64,000 nt of DNA from Micavibrio sp. UBA6212 (GTDB taxonomy: Bacteria; Pseudomonadota; Alphaproteobacteria; Micavibrionales; Micavibrionaceae): the NCBI GenBank assembly GCA_002421905.1, contig DISK01000018.1, positions 1 through 64,000 of the forward strand. Reading direction: 5' to 3'. Of this stretch, positions 8,470 to 15,422 are shown one piece after another (within the stretch, counting starts at the first letter, position 1; each line of letters opens with the position of its first letter). The position numbers and the translations under genes are program-made. The notes under the pieces were generated by a model. That model was not told the DNA's origin. It ran no database searches and worked only from the letters and a program-made list of their open reading frames with translations.

Positions 8470-9762
8470 TTATTTTTTTGGATTCTTGCGCGGTCTGGGC
8501 GGCTCTGAACGGGCCGTTCCCGCCTTGCCGCTTTTGCTGGTTTCAGGGGTGGCCTGTTCATCGGATTGCACGGGTTCCCAACTTCCCATGCCGTGCAACA
8601 CGCGATCCGCATGTTTGACGGCGTTCACATGGCCGTAATGTTCTTCAATCATCTTGACGCTTGTTCCCATTTGCTGCGCGAGGAAATAAACATCCACACC
8701 TTCGCTTAAACGGAAGGTCGCATAGGTATGACGGAAAGAATATGTTGAGCGCGGAATCCCTGACGGGCCTTCGCGCAGTTTCGATTCTGTCAGCAAGTCC
8801 CTGATTAAAGCCTTGTAAAGGGAATTGGCGGTTTCTCCTTGATAGGTGGTAAAAACAGGGTCGTCCGGTTCTGTCGCTTTTGAAATCCCTCGAATGCGTT
8901 CAAGATATTCGCCCACGCTTGGCGGCGCAACAAGCTGCCGCGCCTTGTCCTTGCCGCGCACGGACAAAATGACAAGTTCCCGCCCGTCTTTATCTTTCCC
9001 GTAGGAAATATCGCGCCAGCGTAAATTTCTGGCTTCGGGGGGACGCATCCCCGTATTGCACATGATCAGCACAAAGTTATAGGTCACGACGCGATACCAC
9101 TGACTTGCGGGTTTCTTATCCGCCGCCTTGACCCATGTGCGGCCCCTTGTATGCAAGGCTCGATATTCCTCAATGGAAAAGGCATCTCGCCGCATGGTCT
9201 TAAAGTTTGGCTTGCCTTCGAATTTCTGGCTGGCGGGGATATAGCGCTTTCTGACTGCGAAGCTCATGATCGCGCCGAATATAGCCATTTCATATTCAAC
9301 AGTGGCATCGCTGACCTGATCCCGCAACCGTCCTTTGCCATGTTCCCGCCGCCATGTCGGGTAATTGGCCCAGCGGTCTTGACCGATCAGGCTGACTTGC
9401 GTGGTTCCCACATAGGGGTTGAGTTGGGCCTTGATAACGGATTCGATCTTCTTTACTCGCTCATGAGTGATTTCGCCCATCTTGGCGCGCGATCTTTGCG
9501 CTTCGGTATATTCCTTGGCAACTTCACTGAAAGGCCTGTTAAAAATTGGGACTTCGTGTTTTATGCGGAATCTGACATCTGCGTCATAGTCATAGGCGCG
9601 GTTTCGCGCCTCATGGAGATCAGACGTTTTGAGGGAAACCGTCTTATAGCGATCTGCTTTAGGCAGCTTTATCCGGCAGTACCAGTTCTTATGTGCCACA
9701 TCACCCCGGCGGAAGATAATCAGGCCGGGCTTAAGCTCTTCCTTGTCGATGATGAAACTCAT
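8470..9762 (-). CDS. Tyrosine recombinase / phage-type integrase
   Basis: Site-specific recombinase that integrates and excises a mobile element. The 430-residue protein has an N-terminal arm-binding part, a SAM-like core-binding domain (about 65-180) and a catalytic domain. Visible catalytic residues are the first Arg in NTGMRPPEARNLRW (about residue 240), HxxR in YSFRHTYATFRL (about 345), and the nucleophile Tyr in MIEEHYGH (about 377). A basic, proline-rich tail follows. The ATG at 9762 has a GAGGA ribosome binding site. It faces into the accessory region, as usual for an integrase at an element end. A partial copy of a relative is at 4014-4085. Confidence 0.92.
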   Translation of the reverse strand: MSFIIDKEELKPGLIIFRRGDVAHKNWYCRIKLPKADRYKTVSLKTSDLHEARNRAYDYDADVRFRIKHEVPIFNRPFSEVAKEYTEAQRSRAKMGEITHERVKKIESVIKAQLNPYVGTTQVSLIGQDRWANYPTWRREHGKGRLRDQVSDATVEYEMAIFGAIMSFAVRKRYIPASQKFEGKPNFKTMRRDAFSIEEYRALHTRGRTWVKAADKKPASQWYRVVTYNFVLIMCNTGMRPPEARNLRWRDISYGKDKDGRELVILSVRGKDKARQLVAPPSVGEYLERIRGISKATEPDDPVFTTYQGETANSLYKALIRDLLTESKLREGPSGIPRSTYSFRHTYATFRLSEGVDVYFLAQQMGTSVKMIEEHYGHVNAVKHADRVLHGMGSWEPVQSDEQATPETSKSGKAGTARSEPPRPRKNPKK

Positions 9763-9772
9763 GCTATCCTCG

Positions 9773-9797
9773 AATCTGTGCAGAATCCGTGCAGATT
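9773..9797. repeat. Direct repeats upstream of the integrase gene
   Basis: Two adjacent copies of a motif reading TCTGCAC(G/A)GATTC on the minus strand stand just upstream of the integrase start, with a further TCTGTGCA on the plus strand at about 9825. They could be integrase arm sites, part of the attachment site, or regulator sites. This cannot be decided from one end of the element. Confidence 0.4.
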
Positions 9798-9893
9798 TTT
9801 GTGCTAAGTCATTGATCTACCGTATCTGTGCATACTATGTGTAGATAAGTATAACACAAAATAGTAAATAAAAACAATAATATAGGATGAGTA

Positions 9894-9941
9894 TCTCATC
9901 CTTGAGGGGAGAGGATTTAGGTGAGGGTGATTTGATAGATA
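9894..9941 (+). repeat. Dispersed repeat family B, copy 1
   Basis: The element contains CCTTGAGGGGAGAGGATTTA followed by GGTGAGGGTGATTT. Near-identical copies lie at 33301-33342 and 44580-44620, always between genes. The CTTGAGGGG part allows a small hairpin. Confidence 0.8.
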
Positions 9942-10034
9942 CTCTGCGTTCTCTGCGGGCTCTGTAGTTAGAAATGCGATTTGTGGAATGACGCGGGAGA
10001 TCGGAATATTCTGATTGAGCTACTTGTTATCCTG

Positions 10035-10085
10035 ACTTTTGTATCTGGATTGCTTCGTCGGCGCTGCCTTCTCGCAATGACGGAT
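10035..10085 (-). repeat. Dispersed repeat family C, copy 1
   Basis: The element contains GGATTGCTTCGTC and, after a short loop, CTCGCAATGACGG. It is an imperfect inverted repeat; the same motif occurs on either strand at about 20917-20952, 20998-21033, 23622-23720, 30950-30990, 33140-33178, 44416-44455 and 50741-50775. Similar GTCATTGCGAG elements are common between genes in several alphaproteobacteria. Confidence 0.8.
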
Positions 10086-10122
10086 TTTTGATGAAATGTA
10101 CCCCCCATGCATATCATGCATA

Positions 10123-10250
10123 TAAAGCACCCCCACACTTTAAGTACCCCCACCGATTAAAGCACCCCCACCCTGACCCTCCCCCCTTAAGGGGGAGGGG
10201 AAGAAGAGGTTGGGGCCCCCTCAAGGGGGAGGGGAAAGAAGAGATTGGGG
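10123..10250 (+). repeat. Dispersed repeat family A, copy 1
   Basis: A composite of several AAAGCACCCCCAC-like units and a CCCTCCCCCCTTAAGGGGGAG hairpin, then a second CCCTCAAGGGGGAGGGG hairpin. Related copies are at 13893-13965 and 33188-33270. It lies directly upstream of nhaA. Confidence 0.8.
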
Positions 10251-10309
10251 CTGTTCAAAGCTTGCAAAGATTCCTATATTAGTTTCTGGCATTTTGTATA
10301 GGGAATATT

Positions 10310-11587
10310 ATGGGCAATTATCTGGACAGCAACAATTCTTCGCCGCACTCCTCCGGAAACCTTTCCAGCCAATTTCAGACCTTGGAACGTCATGCTCATC
10401 CGGTGATCGGGATGGCGCGTGAGTTCTTCAAGCTGGAGGCCTCGGGAGGCGTGATGCTCGTGATCGCGGCTGTCCTTGCCATGATTGTTGCCAATAGCCC
10501 GTTGAGTGATCTGTATGACTTTATTCTGAATAAGGTCAATTTTACGATCGGATTTATTGGCCCTGAAAATGACGGGCCGTTTCTTGATAAATCCATTCTT
10601 CACTGGATCAACGATGGCATGATGGCGGTCTTCTTCTTTCTGGTCGGACTGGAGATTAAACGTGAAGTGATGCGCGGGGAATTGTCTTCCCGCGAAAAAG
10701 CCTTGCTGCCAGTTTTGATGGCCATTGGCGGGGTAGCTTTTCCGGCATTGATTTATTTTGCATTGAATACGGGTGAGGGGGGCGCACTGGATGGATGGGC
10801 TGTTCCTGCGGCAACCGATATTGCCTTTTCTTTAGGGATTCTGGCGTTGTTGGGATCGCGGGTTCCAGTTTCCCTGAAAATCACGTTGACGGCCATTGCC
10901 ATTATTGATGATTTGATGGCGATTCTGATTATTGCGTTTTTCTATTCCGGCGGATTGGCGACTGTTCCTCTGCTGGTGGCAGGTGTTGCGATTCTGGGGT
11001 TGTGGGCTCTTAATCAAAAACGTGTGGCGGCGACCGCGCCTTATGTGCTGGTCGGATTTGTGTTGTGGGTGGCGTTGCTGAAATCCGGTATGCATCCAAC
11101 AATTGGCGGTGTTCTGACCGCCTTTGCCATTCCGTTATCCTGTTCCAAACGTCCGTGGTTGACCCCTGTCGAAACATTGGAACATGCGTTGCATCCTTGG
11201 GTGGCCTATATGATTTTACCGATTTTTGCCTTTGCCAATGCCGGTGTGTCGCTCACGGGGATGGGTTGGAGCAGTTTTATTGATCCGGTGACGTTGGGGA
11301 TTGTGGCCGGATTGTTTCTGGGCAAGCAGTTGGGAATTTTTATTCCCCTATTTGTTGCGGTCAAAACAGGTCTTTGCAAATTACCTGAAAGCGCAAACTG
11401 GGGACAGGTCTATGGCATGGCCGTTTTGTGCGGGGTCGGATTCACGATGTCGTTGTTTATCGGGGAGCTGGCTTTTGACTCTGTTGCGACTCAATCTTCT
11501 GTCCGATTGGGGGTTCTGAGCGGGTCATTATTGTCTGCGGTGGTCGGATATCTGGTAATCTGGAAAAGCTCACGTCCGCATCGTTAA
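10310..11587 (+). CDS. nhaA: Na+/H+ antiporter NhaA
   Basis: Inner-membrane antiporter exchanging Na+ or Li+ for protons, for pH and sodium homeostasis. The 425-residue protein has about twelve membrane segments. The ion-binding aspartates are seen in AIIDDLMAILII (about residues 198-203), and the unwound-helix motif TDIAFSLGI (about 168) is present, along with the family start VMLVIAAVLAMIVANSPL. The N-terminus has a polar Ser/Asn-rich extension of about 35 residues before the first helix. The ATG follows AGGGAA. A second, unrelated Na+/H+ antiporter (nhaD) is found at 37097-38479, so sodium handling is duplicated. Confidence 0.95.
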   Translation: MGNYLDSNNSSPHSSGNLSSQFQTLERHAHPVIGMAREFFKLEASGGVMLVIAAVLAMIVANSPLSDLYDFILNKVNFTIGFIGPENDGPFLDKSILHWINDGMMAVFFFLVGLEIKREVMRGELSSREKALLPVLMAIGGVAFPALIYFALNTGEGGALDGWAVPAATDIAFSLGILALLGSRVPVSLKITLTAIAIIDDLMAILIIAFFYSGGLATVPLLVAGVAILGLWALNQKRVAATAPYVLVGFVLWVALLKSGMHPTIGGVLTAFAIPLSCSKRPWLTPVETLEHALHPWVAYMILPIFAFANAGVSLTGMGWSSFIDPVTLGIVAGLFLGKQLGIFIPLFVAVKTGLCKLPESANWGQVYGMAVLCGVGFTMSLFIGELAFDSVATQSSVRLGVLSGSLLSAVVGYLVIWKSSRPHR

Positions 11588-11694
11588 GTAGGTTTTTTGC
11601 GAAGACCAGCAGAAACCATAGTTCATTAGATATCAATGATTTAATAAAACTTAATCTGTTTGTCATGTGATTGGAATTTATATTAAAATAACAC

Positions 11695-11997
11695 ATGGCC
11701 GATCGTAACGATATGACTCGCGTGCTGCGGATTCTTAAAATACTCAATCACCCCGTCAGGTTGAGTATCTTGTGTCATCTGATTGAAAAGGGTGAAATGA
11801 CCGCCGGCGAGATCGTCGAACAGGAATCTGAATTTGCATCTCAATCGCAGACATCCCAGTATCTTGGATTGTTGCGCGAAGAAGGATTGGTCGTGACCCG
11901 TAAAAGAGGACAGTTTGTGATCTATTCTCTGGCGGCGGAAGATATCCGTGAATTGATCGAGACATTCCATCGGCTTTATTGTTCCGACCAGTGTTAG
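11695..11997 (+). CDS. ArsR-family winged-helix regulator
   Basis: Small DNA-binding repressor, 100 residues. The ArsR/SmtB pattern is clear: ILKILNHPVRLSILCHLIEKGEMTAGEIVEQ, then the recognition helix SQSQTSQYLGLLREEGLV and the wing VVTRKRGQFVIYSL. The typical metal-binding ELCVCDL motif of arsenic sensors is absent, but a Cys in helix 3 (ILCHL) and two Cys at the C-terminus (LYCSDQC) are present, so thiol or metal sensing is possible. It stands alone between nhaA and the aminotransferase gene. No clear Shine-Dalgarno precedes the ATG. Confidence 0.88.
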   Translation: MADRNDMTRVLRILKILNHPVRLSILCHLIEKGEMTAGEIVEQESEFASQSQTSQYLGLLREEGLVVTRKRGQFVIYSLAAEDIRELIETFHRLYCSDQC

Positions 11998-12094
11998 TCT
12001 TTGGCAACATTAAAAGACGTTATTAAAAAATTGGCCAAAACTTATCTTACATAAAATTATTGCATTTATTTTTCATTCATGTTTTCCTTACAGC

Positions 12095-12181
12095 ATGGAA
12101 TTTGTTTTCGCCCCAGTTTTGACTTCGGTTTCTTGCGCTTGTTACAGTGCAGGCGCAGCTGCGGCATGTGCGGCGGCTTAG
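12095..12181 (+). CDS. Possible 28-residue Ala/Cys-rich leader peptide
   Basis: This short ORF reads MEFVFAPVLTSVS, then CACYSAGAAAACAAA and a stop. Nine of its last thirteen residues are alanine. It lies 69 bases upstream of the aminotransferase gene. Around its stop codon is a small GC hairpin (GCGGC-TTA-GCCCGC) followed by TTTATTTT, which could work as a weak terminator. That layout recalls amino-acid attenuation leaders. No good ribosome binding site is visible, and an overlapping ORF in another frame starts at 12079, so the call is tentative. Confidence 0.3.
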   Translation: MEFVFAPVLTSVSCACYSAGAAAACAAA

Positions 12182-12250
12182 CCCGCTTTATTTTCCTACC
12201 TCCCCCCTATCACGAATAAAAAATTAATCCCTCACAATCATAATCAGGGT

Positions 12251-13513
12251 ATGTCCATGTTTACCAATCCACTTGATCGTGTATCAAATCTGTCTTCTTC
12301 TGTTTCTTCTTCCGGTTCTGAAGAACCTTTGCAAATGCAAAGCTTCCCTTTATCTAAAAATGCGTACCGGAAGTGTTTCAAAACCTTGGGGTCTAACCGC
12401 GCTGCGGAGCTTTTGCGCTATGGCAAGTCTCGTGACGGCTGTTTGTCTTTGGCACAGGGCGAGGGGACTGTTTCGACCCCCGATTTTATCTGTCAGGCAG
12501 TCAACACGGCGTTGAGCGAAGGCAAGACGTTTTACAGTTTCGGCGCGGGATTGCCGGAGTTACGTCAGGAAATTGCCACTTATTATTCCCGCATATACGG
12601 GATCAACCTGCCGACCAACCGGATCACCGTAACCAGTTCGGGAACCAATGCGGTGCATTATGCGTTGCTGTCCATTCTGGAAGAGGGCGACGAGGTGGTG
12701 GCGGTTACGCCGATCTGGAAAAATCTGATCGGGATTACCGAACTGGCAGGTGGGAGTATTCAGGAATATCCGATGACCCAGAGCGAAACGGGATGGGAGC
12801 TTGATCTGGATGGGTTATTTGAAACCTGCACTGCCTCAACCAAGGCTTTATTGATTGTGACACCGAATAACCCAACCGGATGGACTATGTCGGGGGCGGA
12901 TATCGAGCGTGTTACCAAATTTGCCCGCGAGCGCGGGATCTGGATCATTGCCGACGAGGTTTATGGACGTTGTGTCCACGCGGCCAGTCGGGCGCCCAGT
13001 TTTCTCGATTACGCGCATCAGGATGACCGGCTTTATGTGGTTAATAGTTTTTCAAAAAGCTGGGCCATGACCGGCTGGCGGCTTGGCTGGCTGGTGGGGC
13101 CGACGGACGCCGAGGATAAGGTGCGCGACCTGATTTTATATGAGAATATGGGCCCACCGACATTTAGCCAGTATGGCGGGATCGAGGCGTTGCGTCATGG
13201 CGAGGCGTTTCTGGCCTCACAGAAATCGTTATGGCAGAGCAATCTGGAGCTGGTGATGTCGCGTATGGCCTTGATGCCACGCTTGCAGATGGTGCGTCCG
13301 AATTCGGCTTTTTATGCGTTCTTCAAGGTTGAGGGGTGTGAAAACTCCTATGATCTGGTCAAGGACATGGTTGACGAGGTTGGCTTGTCTTTGGCGCCCG
13401 GTGCGGCCTTTGGTAAAGGGTTTCATGATTATTTGCGGATGTGCTTTGCGGTCTCTCCGGAAATTCTGGAGCAATCACTTGACAGATTACAGAAATATCT
13501 GGAAAAAGCTTGA
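12251..13513 (+). CDS. Class I/II pyridoxal-phosphate aminotransferase
   Basis: Fold-type I aminotransferase, 420 residues, moving amino groups between an amino acid and a 2-oxo acid. Visible motifs: TVTSSGTNAVHYAL (cofactor phosphate site, about residue 130), TPNNPTGWTM (Asn contacting PLP, about 205), IIADEVYGR (Asp of the pyridine N, about 235), NSFSKSWAMTGWRLGW with the Schiff-base Lys (about 270) and the substrate Arg near LRMCFAV. It belongs to the aspartate/alanine aminotransferase group, but substrate specificity cannot be read. A Ser-rich N-terminal stretch of about 25 residues is extra. The ATG at 12257 has better spacing from an AGGG site than that at 12251. Confidence 0.85.
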   Translation: MSMFTNPLDRVSNLSSSVSSSGSEEPLQMQSFPLSKNAYRKCFKTLGSNRAAELLRYGKSRDGCLSLAQGEGTVSTPDFICQAVNTALSEGKTFYSFGAGLPELRQEIATYYSRIYGINLPTNRITVTSSGTNAVHYALLSILEEGDEVVAVTPIWKNLIGITELAGGSIQEYPMTQSETGWELDLDGLFETCTASTKALLIVTPNNPTGWTMSGADIERVTKFARERGIWIIADEVYGRCVHAASRAPSFLDYAHQDDRLYVVNSFSKSWAMTGWRLGWLVGPTDAEDKVRDLILYENMGPPTFSQYGGIEALRHGEAFLASQKSLWQSNLELVMSRMALMPRLQMVRPNSAFYAFFKVEGCENSYDLVKDMVDEVGLSLAPGAAFGKGFHDYLRMCFAVSPEILEQSLDRLQKYLEKA

Positions 13514-13591
13514 CCATAAGCCTGTTTCTGGCTTATATTTACATAATTAAAATCAAGTCTTTACGGCTTGAGAGTGGTATGGAGAGATAAA

Positions 13592-13873
13592 GTGTCCAAT
13601 ATTCTGGTTACCCAGTTCACCCACGCTTTGGGAATGATTGCCCCAGTGGTCTTTGCGACACCGCAAAAGGCTGCTGATTATATCATCGCGCGCAATCAAG
13701 AGATTGATGCAGACAATGCAACTCGCCCTGTCGGTCAGAAGTGGGGCAAAACAGGGATTGAGGTTTTTGCAACATCTGCCGCACCCGGAACATACAAAAC
13801 GACAGTTGGCATGGGAATTGATAGCCTTTCCCCAGCAGTCACGCGTCAGATCAGAGAATATCTGTCGCGATAA
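13592..13873 (+). CDS. Conserved hypothetical protein, small soluble
   Basis: A 93-residue protein, start GTG at 13592, chosen because a GGAGAG ribosome binding site lies six bases upstream; a longer frame from a TTG at 13568 lacks such a site. It has no signal peptide or membrane segment. It contains AADYIIARNQEIDADNATRP, and a Gly-rich segment GTYKTTVGMGIDSL. I do not recognise a family. It stands alone between the aminotransferase gene and a repeat cluster. Confidence 0.6.
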   Translation: MSNILVTQFTHALGMIAPVVFATPQKAADYIIARNQEIDADNATRPVGQKWGKTGIEVFATSAAPGTYKTTVGMGIDSLSPAVTRQIREYLSR

Positions 13874-13892
13874 GAGCCCCGTAATTATTCCT

Positions 13893-13965
13893 TATAAAGC
13901 ACCCCCACCCTTAAAGTACCCCCATCCTGACCTTCCCCCCTAAAGGGGGAAGGGAGTAAGGAAAC
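13893..13965 (+). repeat. Dispersed repeat family A, copy 2
   Basis: It shows AAAGCACCCCCACCC units and a CCCCCCTAAAGGGGGAAGGG hairpin, as in the copies at 10123-10250 and 33188-33270. It is the intergenic spacer between the small hypothetical gene and folA and could act as a bidirectional terminator. Confidence 0.8.
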
Positions 13966-14018
13966 AAGTCCTCAAATCCTGACATTGTTGCTTATGTCTT
14001 GTCGGAAAATAAATTCAT

Positions 14019-14528
14019 TCAACTATATAATTTCCGGTCAAGAACCAGAAAATCATAAGACCAGTTCTCAAAAGACGAGCTGGTCTTTTGTGTTTCCAGC
14101 CAGTCGTTTTTATCAAAGTCAGCAAACCACGCGTCCCCTTCCACGTCCGCATGAACAATTGTCAGATACATCCGGTCAACTAGAGGAATGGCTTGTTCAT
14201 AGATACTCGCCCCGCCCATGATGATGATCTCGGAGTCCGGATGGTTGGATTTTGCTGCCCTGATCGCGTCTTCCAAAGAGGGACACCATGTGATGTCATC
14301 CCGATCAATTTTTGTGCGGCTGATAACATAGTGCGGGCGGTTGGGCAAAGGTTTCCCCAGACGCGCCAGAATCGAGTCAAAGGTTTTGCGCCCCATAATG
14401 ACCGGTTTTCCCGACGTAACGGTTTTGAAATATTTCAAATCCTCGGGGATGTGCCACGGTAAATCATTGCCGCGTCCGATGGTTCTGTTTTGCGCCATGG
14501 CAACGATCAGGGAAATTTTTTGCGTCAT
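14019..14528 (-). CDS. folA: Dihydrofolate reductase
   Basis: Reduces dihydrofolate to tetrahydrofolate with NADPH; it restores the cofactor oxidised by thymidylate synthase (thyA, 49845-50639). The 169-residue protein shows the classical start ISLIVAMAQNRTIGRGNDLPWHIPEDL with Trp and the catalytic acidic residue, the KPVIMGRKTFDSI NADPH site (about residue 42), and the IIIMGGASIYEQAI motif (about 110). The ATG at 14528 is chosen because the family begins there; the frame extends upstream but that part is not DHFR-like. No ribosome binding site is seen, and the predicted transcription start falls on the ATG itself (see promoter), so the mRNA may be leaderless. Confidence 0.93.
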   Translation of the reverse strand: MTQKISLIVAMAQNRTIGRGNDLPWHIPEDLKYFKTVTSGKPVIMGRKTFDSILARLGKPLPNRPHYVISRTKIDRDDITWCPSLEDAIRAAKSNHPDSEIIIMGGASIYEQAIPLVDRMYLTIVHADVEGDAWFADFDKNDWLETQKTSSSFENWSYDFLVLDRKLYS

Positions 14529-14534
14529 GCGGGG

Positions 14535-14563
14535 AGAGTAATTCGGCATGGATTTTTTGTCAA
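14535..14563 (-). promoter_or_regulatory. Predicted folA promoter giving leaderless mRNA
   Basis: On the minus strand a perfect TTGACA (14558-14563) and a TACTCT -10 element (14535-14540) are separated by 17 bases. The expected start of transcription, seven bases beyond the -10, is the A of the folA ATG at 14528. Confidence 0.5.
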
Positions 14564-14632
14564 TTTGAGGGAATGCAGGGAAGATAGAGAAATGGCGATG
14601 TCCGATTTCTATTACAAAAAGCTGTAGCGCCC

Positions 14633-14661
14633 TGTCAAATATTTGACAAATTATGTATAAT
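14633..14661 (+). promoter_or_regulatory. 16-bp palindrome and TATAAT promoter upstream of 14725 gene
   Basis: The perfect palindrome TGTCAAATATTTGACA (14633-14648) ends seven bases before a consensus TATAAT (14656-14661), so it covers the expected -35 site. The layout suggests a regulated promoter where a dimeric protein would compete with RNA polymerase. It lies between divergent folA and the DUF1566-like gene. Confidence 0.5.
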
Positions 14662-14724
14662 ATTGTATTTCCAACTGCATTCAATATAAGACGTTAAAGC
14701 CATTTGAAGCAGTAGGAATAAAGC

Positions 14725-15297
14725 ATGACGGCAAAACCATCACAAAACGCTATCAACGTTCAAGCTCCCGAAGGGCTTAGTATTCGTGTTGAGTTCATGG
14801 GTGCTGGTGGACAATTATTCATCAATGGACAGTCCTATGCCGTGAATGAAACGGGTCTGGCTGTTCCTGTGAATGACCAACAAAAATCGAACCTTGCACA
14901 GCGAGGTCCTTGGGTTGGTCAGCGTTTGAGAGATGGGACGGTTTTGATGTCTTTTGATCTTGATAAGAAGGAAGCTCTTCTCGTTCCAGAAAAGATATTT
15001 GGCGGGGTAGCCAAATTTGACGATCAGGATGATGTCATAAAATCCGTCAACGGAGAGGGCTTGCATGGTCATATAGACTGGCGTCGTATTACCGATAATG
15101 AAGGTCAGTCACTTGAAAGTAACTGGACTAAAGTGACAACTCAAGACCCTGTGTGGTTCTGGCTCGCCTCGCCCCACCGCGGTGACGGTGGGTGTGTGCG
15201 CAAAAGTGGCGAGTTGATCTGGAGCTTCTCCGACCGGAACAATTCCAAGCCGGTGCCTGTCGTCCGCAGCGTCCCTGTTCGGAACTTAGACATTTAA
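14725..15297 (+). CDS. Hypothetical protein with DUF1566/lectin-fold-like C-terminus
   Basis: A 190-residue protein without signal peptide or membrane segment. The start has AGGA eight bases upstream. The C-terminal third reads DPVWFWLASPHRGDGGCVRK, followed by SGELIWSFSDRNNSKPVPVVRSVP. This W/S-A-S...G...FSD...VRSV pattern is like the end of DUF1566 and related formylglycine-enzyme/C-type lectin folds, where variable residues contact ligands; some such proteins are targets of diversity-generating retroelements. No reverse transcriptase or template repeat is in the window, so I claim only fold resemblance. The N-terminal part is unrecognised. Function unknown. Confidence 0.45.
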   Translation: MTAKPSQNAINVQAPEGLSIRVEFMGAGGQLFINGQSYAVNETGLAVPVNDQQKSNLAQRGPWVGQRLRDGTVLMSFDLDKKEALLVPEKIFGGVAKFDDQDDVIKSVNGEGLHGHIDWRRITDNEGQSLESNWTKVTTQDPVWFWLASPHRGDGGCVRKSGELIWSFSDRNNSKPVPVVRSVPVRNLDI

Positions 15298-15298
15298 T

Positions 15299-15326
15299 CA
15301 TTCAATTATTCAATTATTCAATTATT
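15299..15326 (+). repeat. Short tandem repeat ATTCAATT(A)
   Basis: Three consecutive copies of the 9-base unit ATTCAATTA stand between two genes. Its role is unknown; it is a candidate for copy-number variation between strains. Confidence 0.7.
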
Positions 15327-15422
15327 TTCTGGCCGCGCGGGAGTGAGGATGAACCCTGTCTGGTTTCTGGTGGAGGAAATAGGGGGGTTGTTTTTCAGGG
15401 CAAGGGTTTTATAGTTGTCTGT

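Larger units (their letters stand above)
1..9900. mobile_element. Probable integrated mobile element or genomic island, right part
   Basis: This is an inference from gene content. A MobA/MobL-type relaxase runs off the left edge, an AbiE-type toxin-antitoxin pair and an efflux cassette follow, and a complete tyrosine recombinase pointing leftward stands at 8470-9762. A broken piece of a second, related integrase lies at 4014-4085, so the region may be two nested or successive insertions. To the right of about 9.9 kb ordinary housekeeping genes begin. I could not identify attachment-site repeats, and no tRNA gene flanks the right end. The exact right boundary, placed near the short repeats upstream of the integrase, is a guess. 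Confidence 0.5.

Noticed and set aside
13568..13591. Upstream TTG start for the small hypothetical gene
   Set aside because: The GTG at 13592 has a GGAGAG site at good distance; the TTG lacks one.
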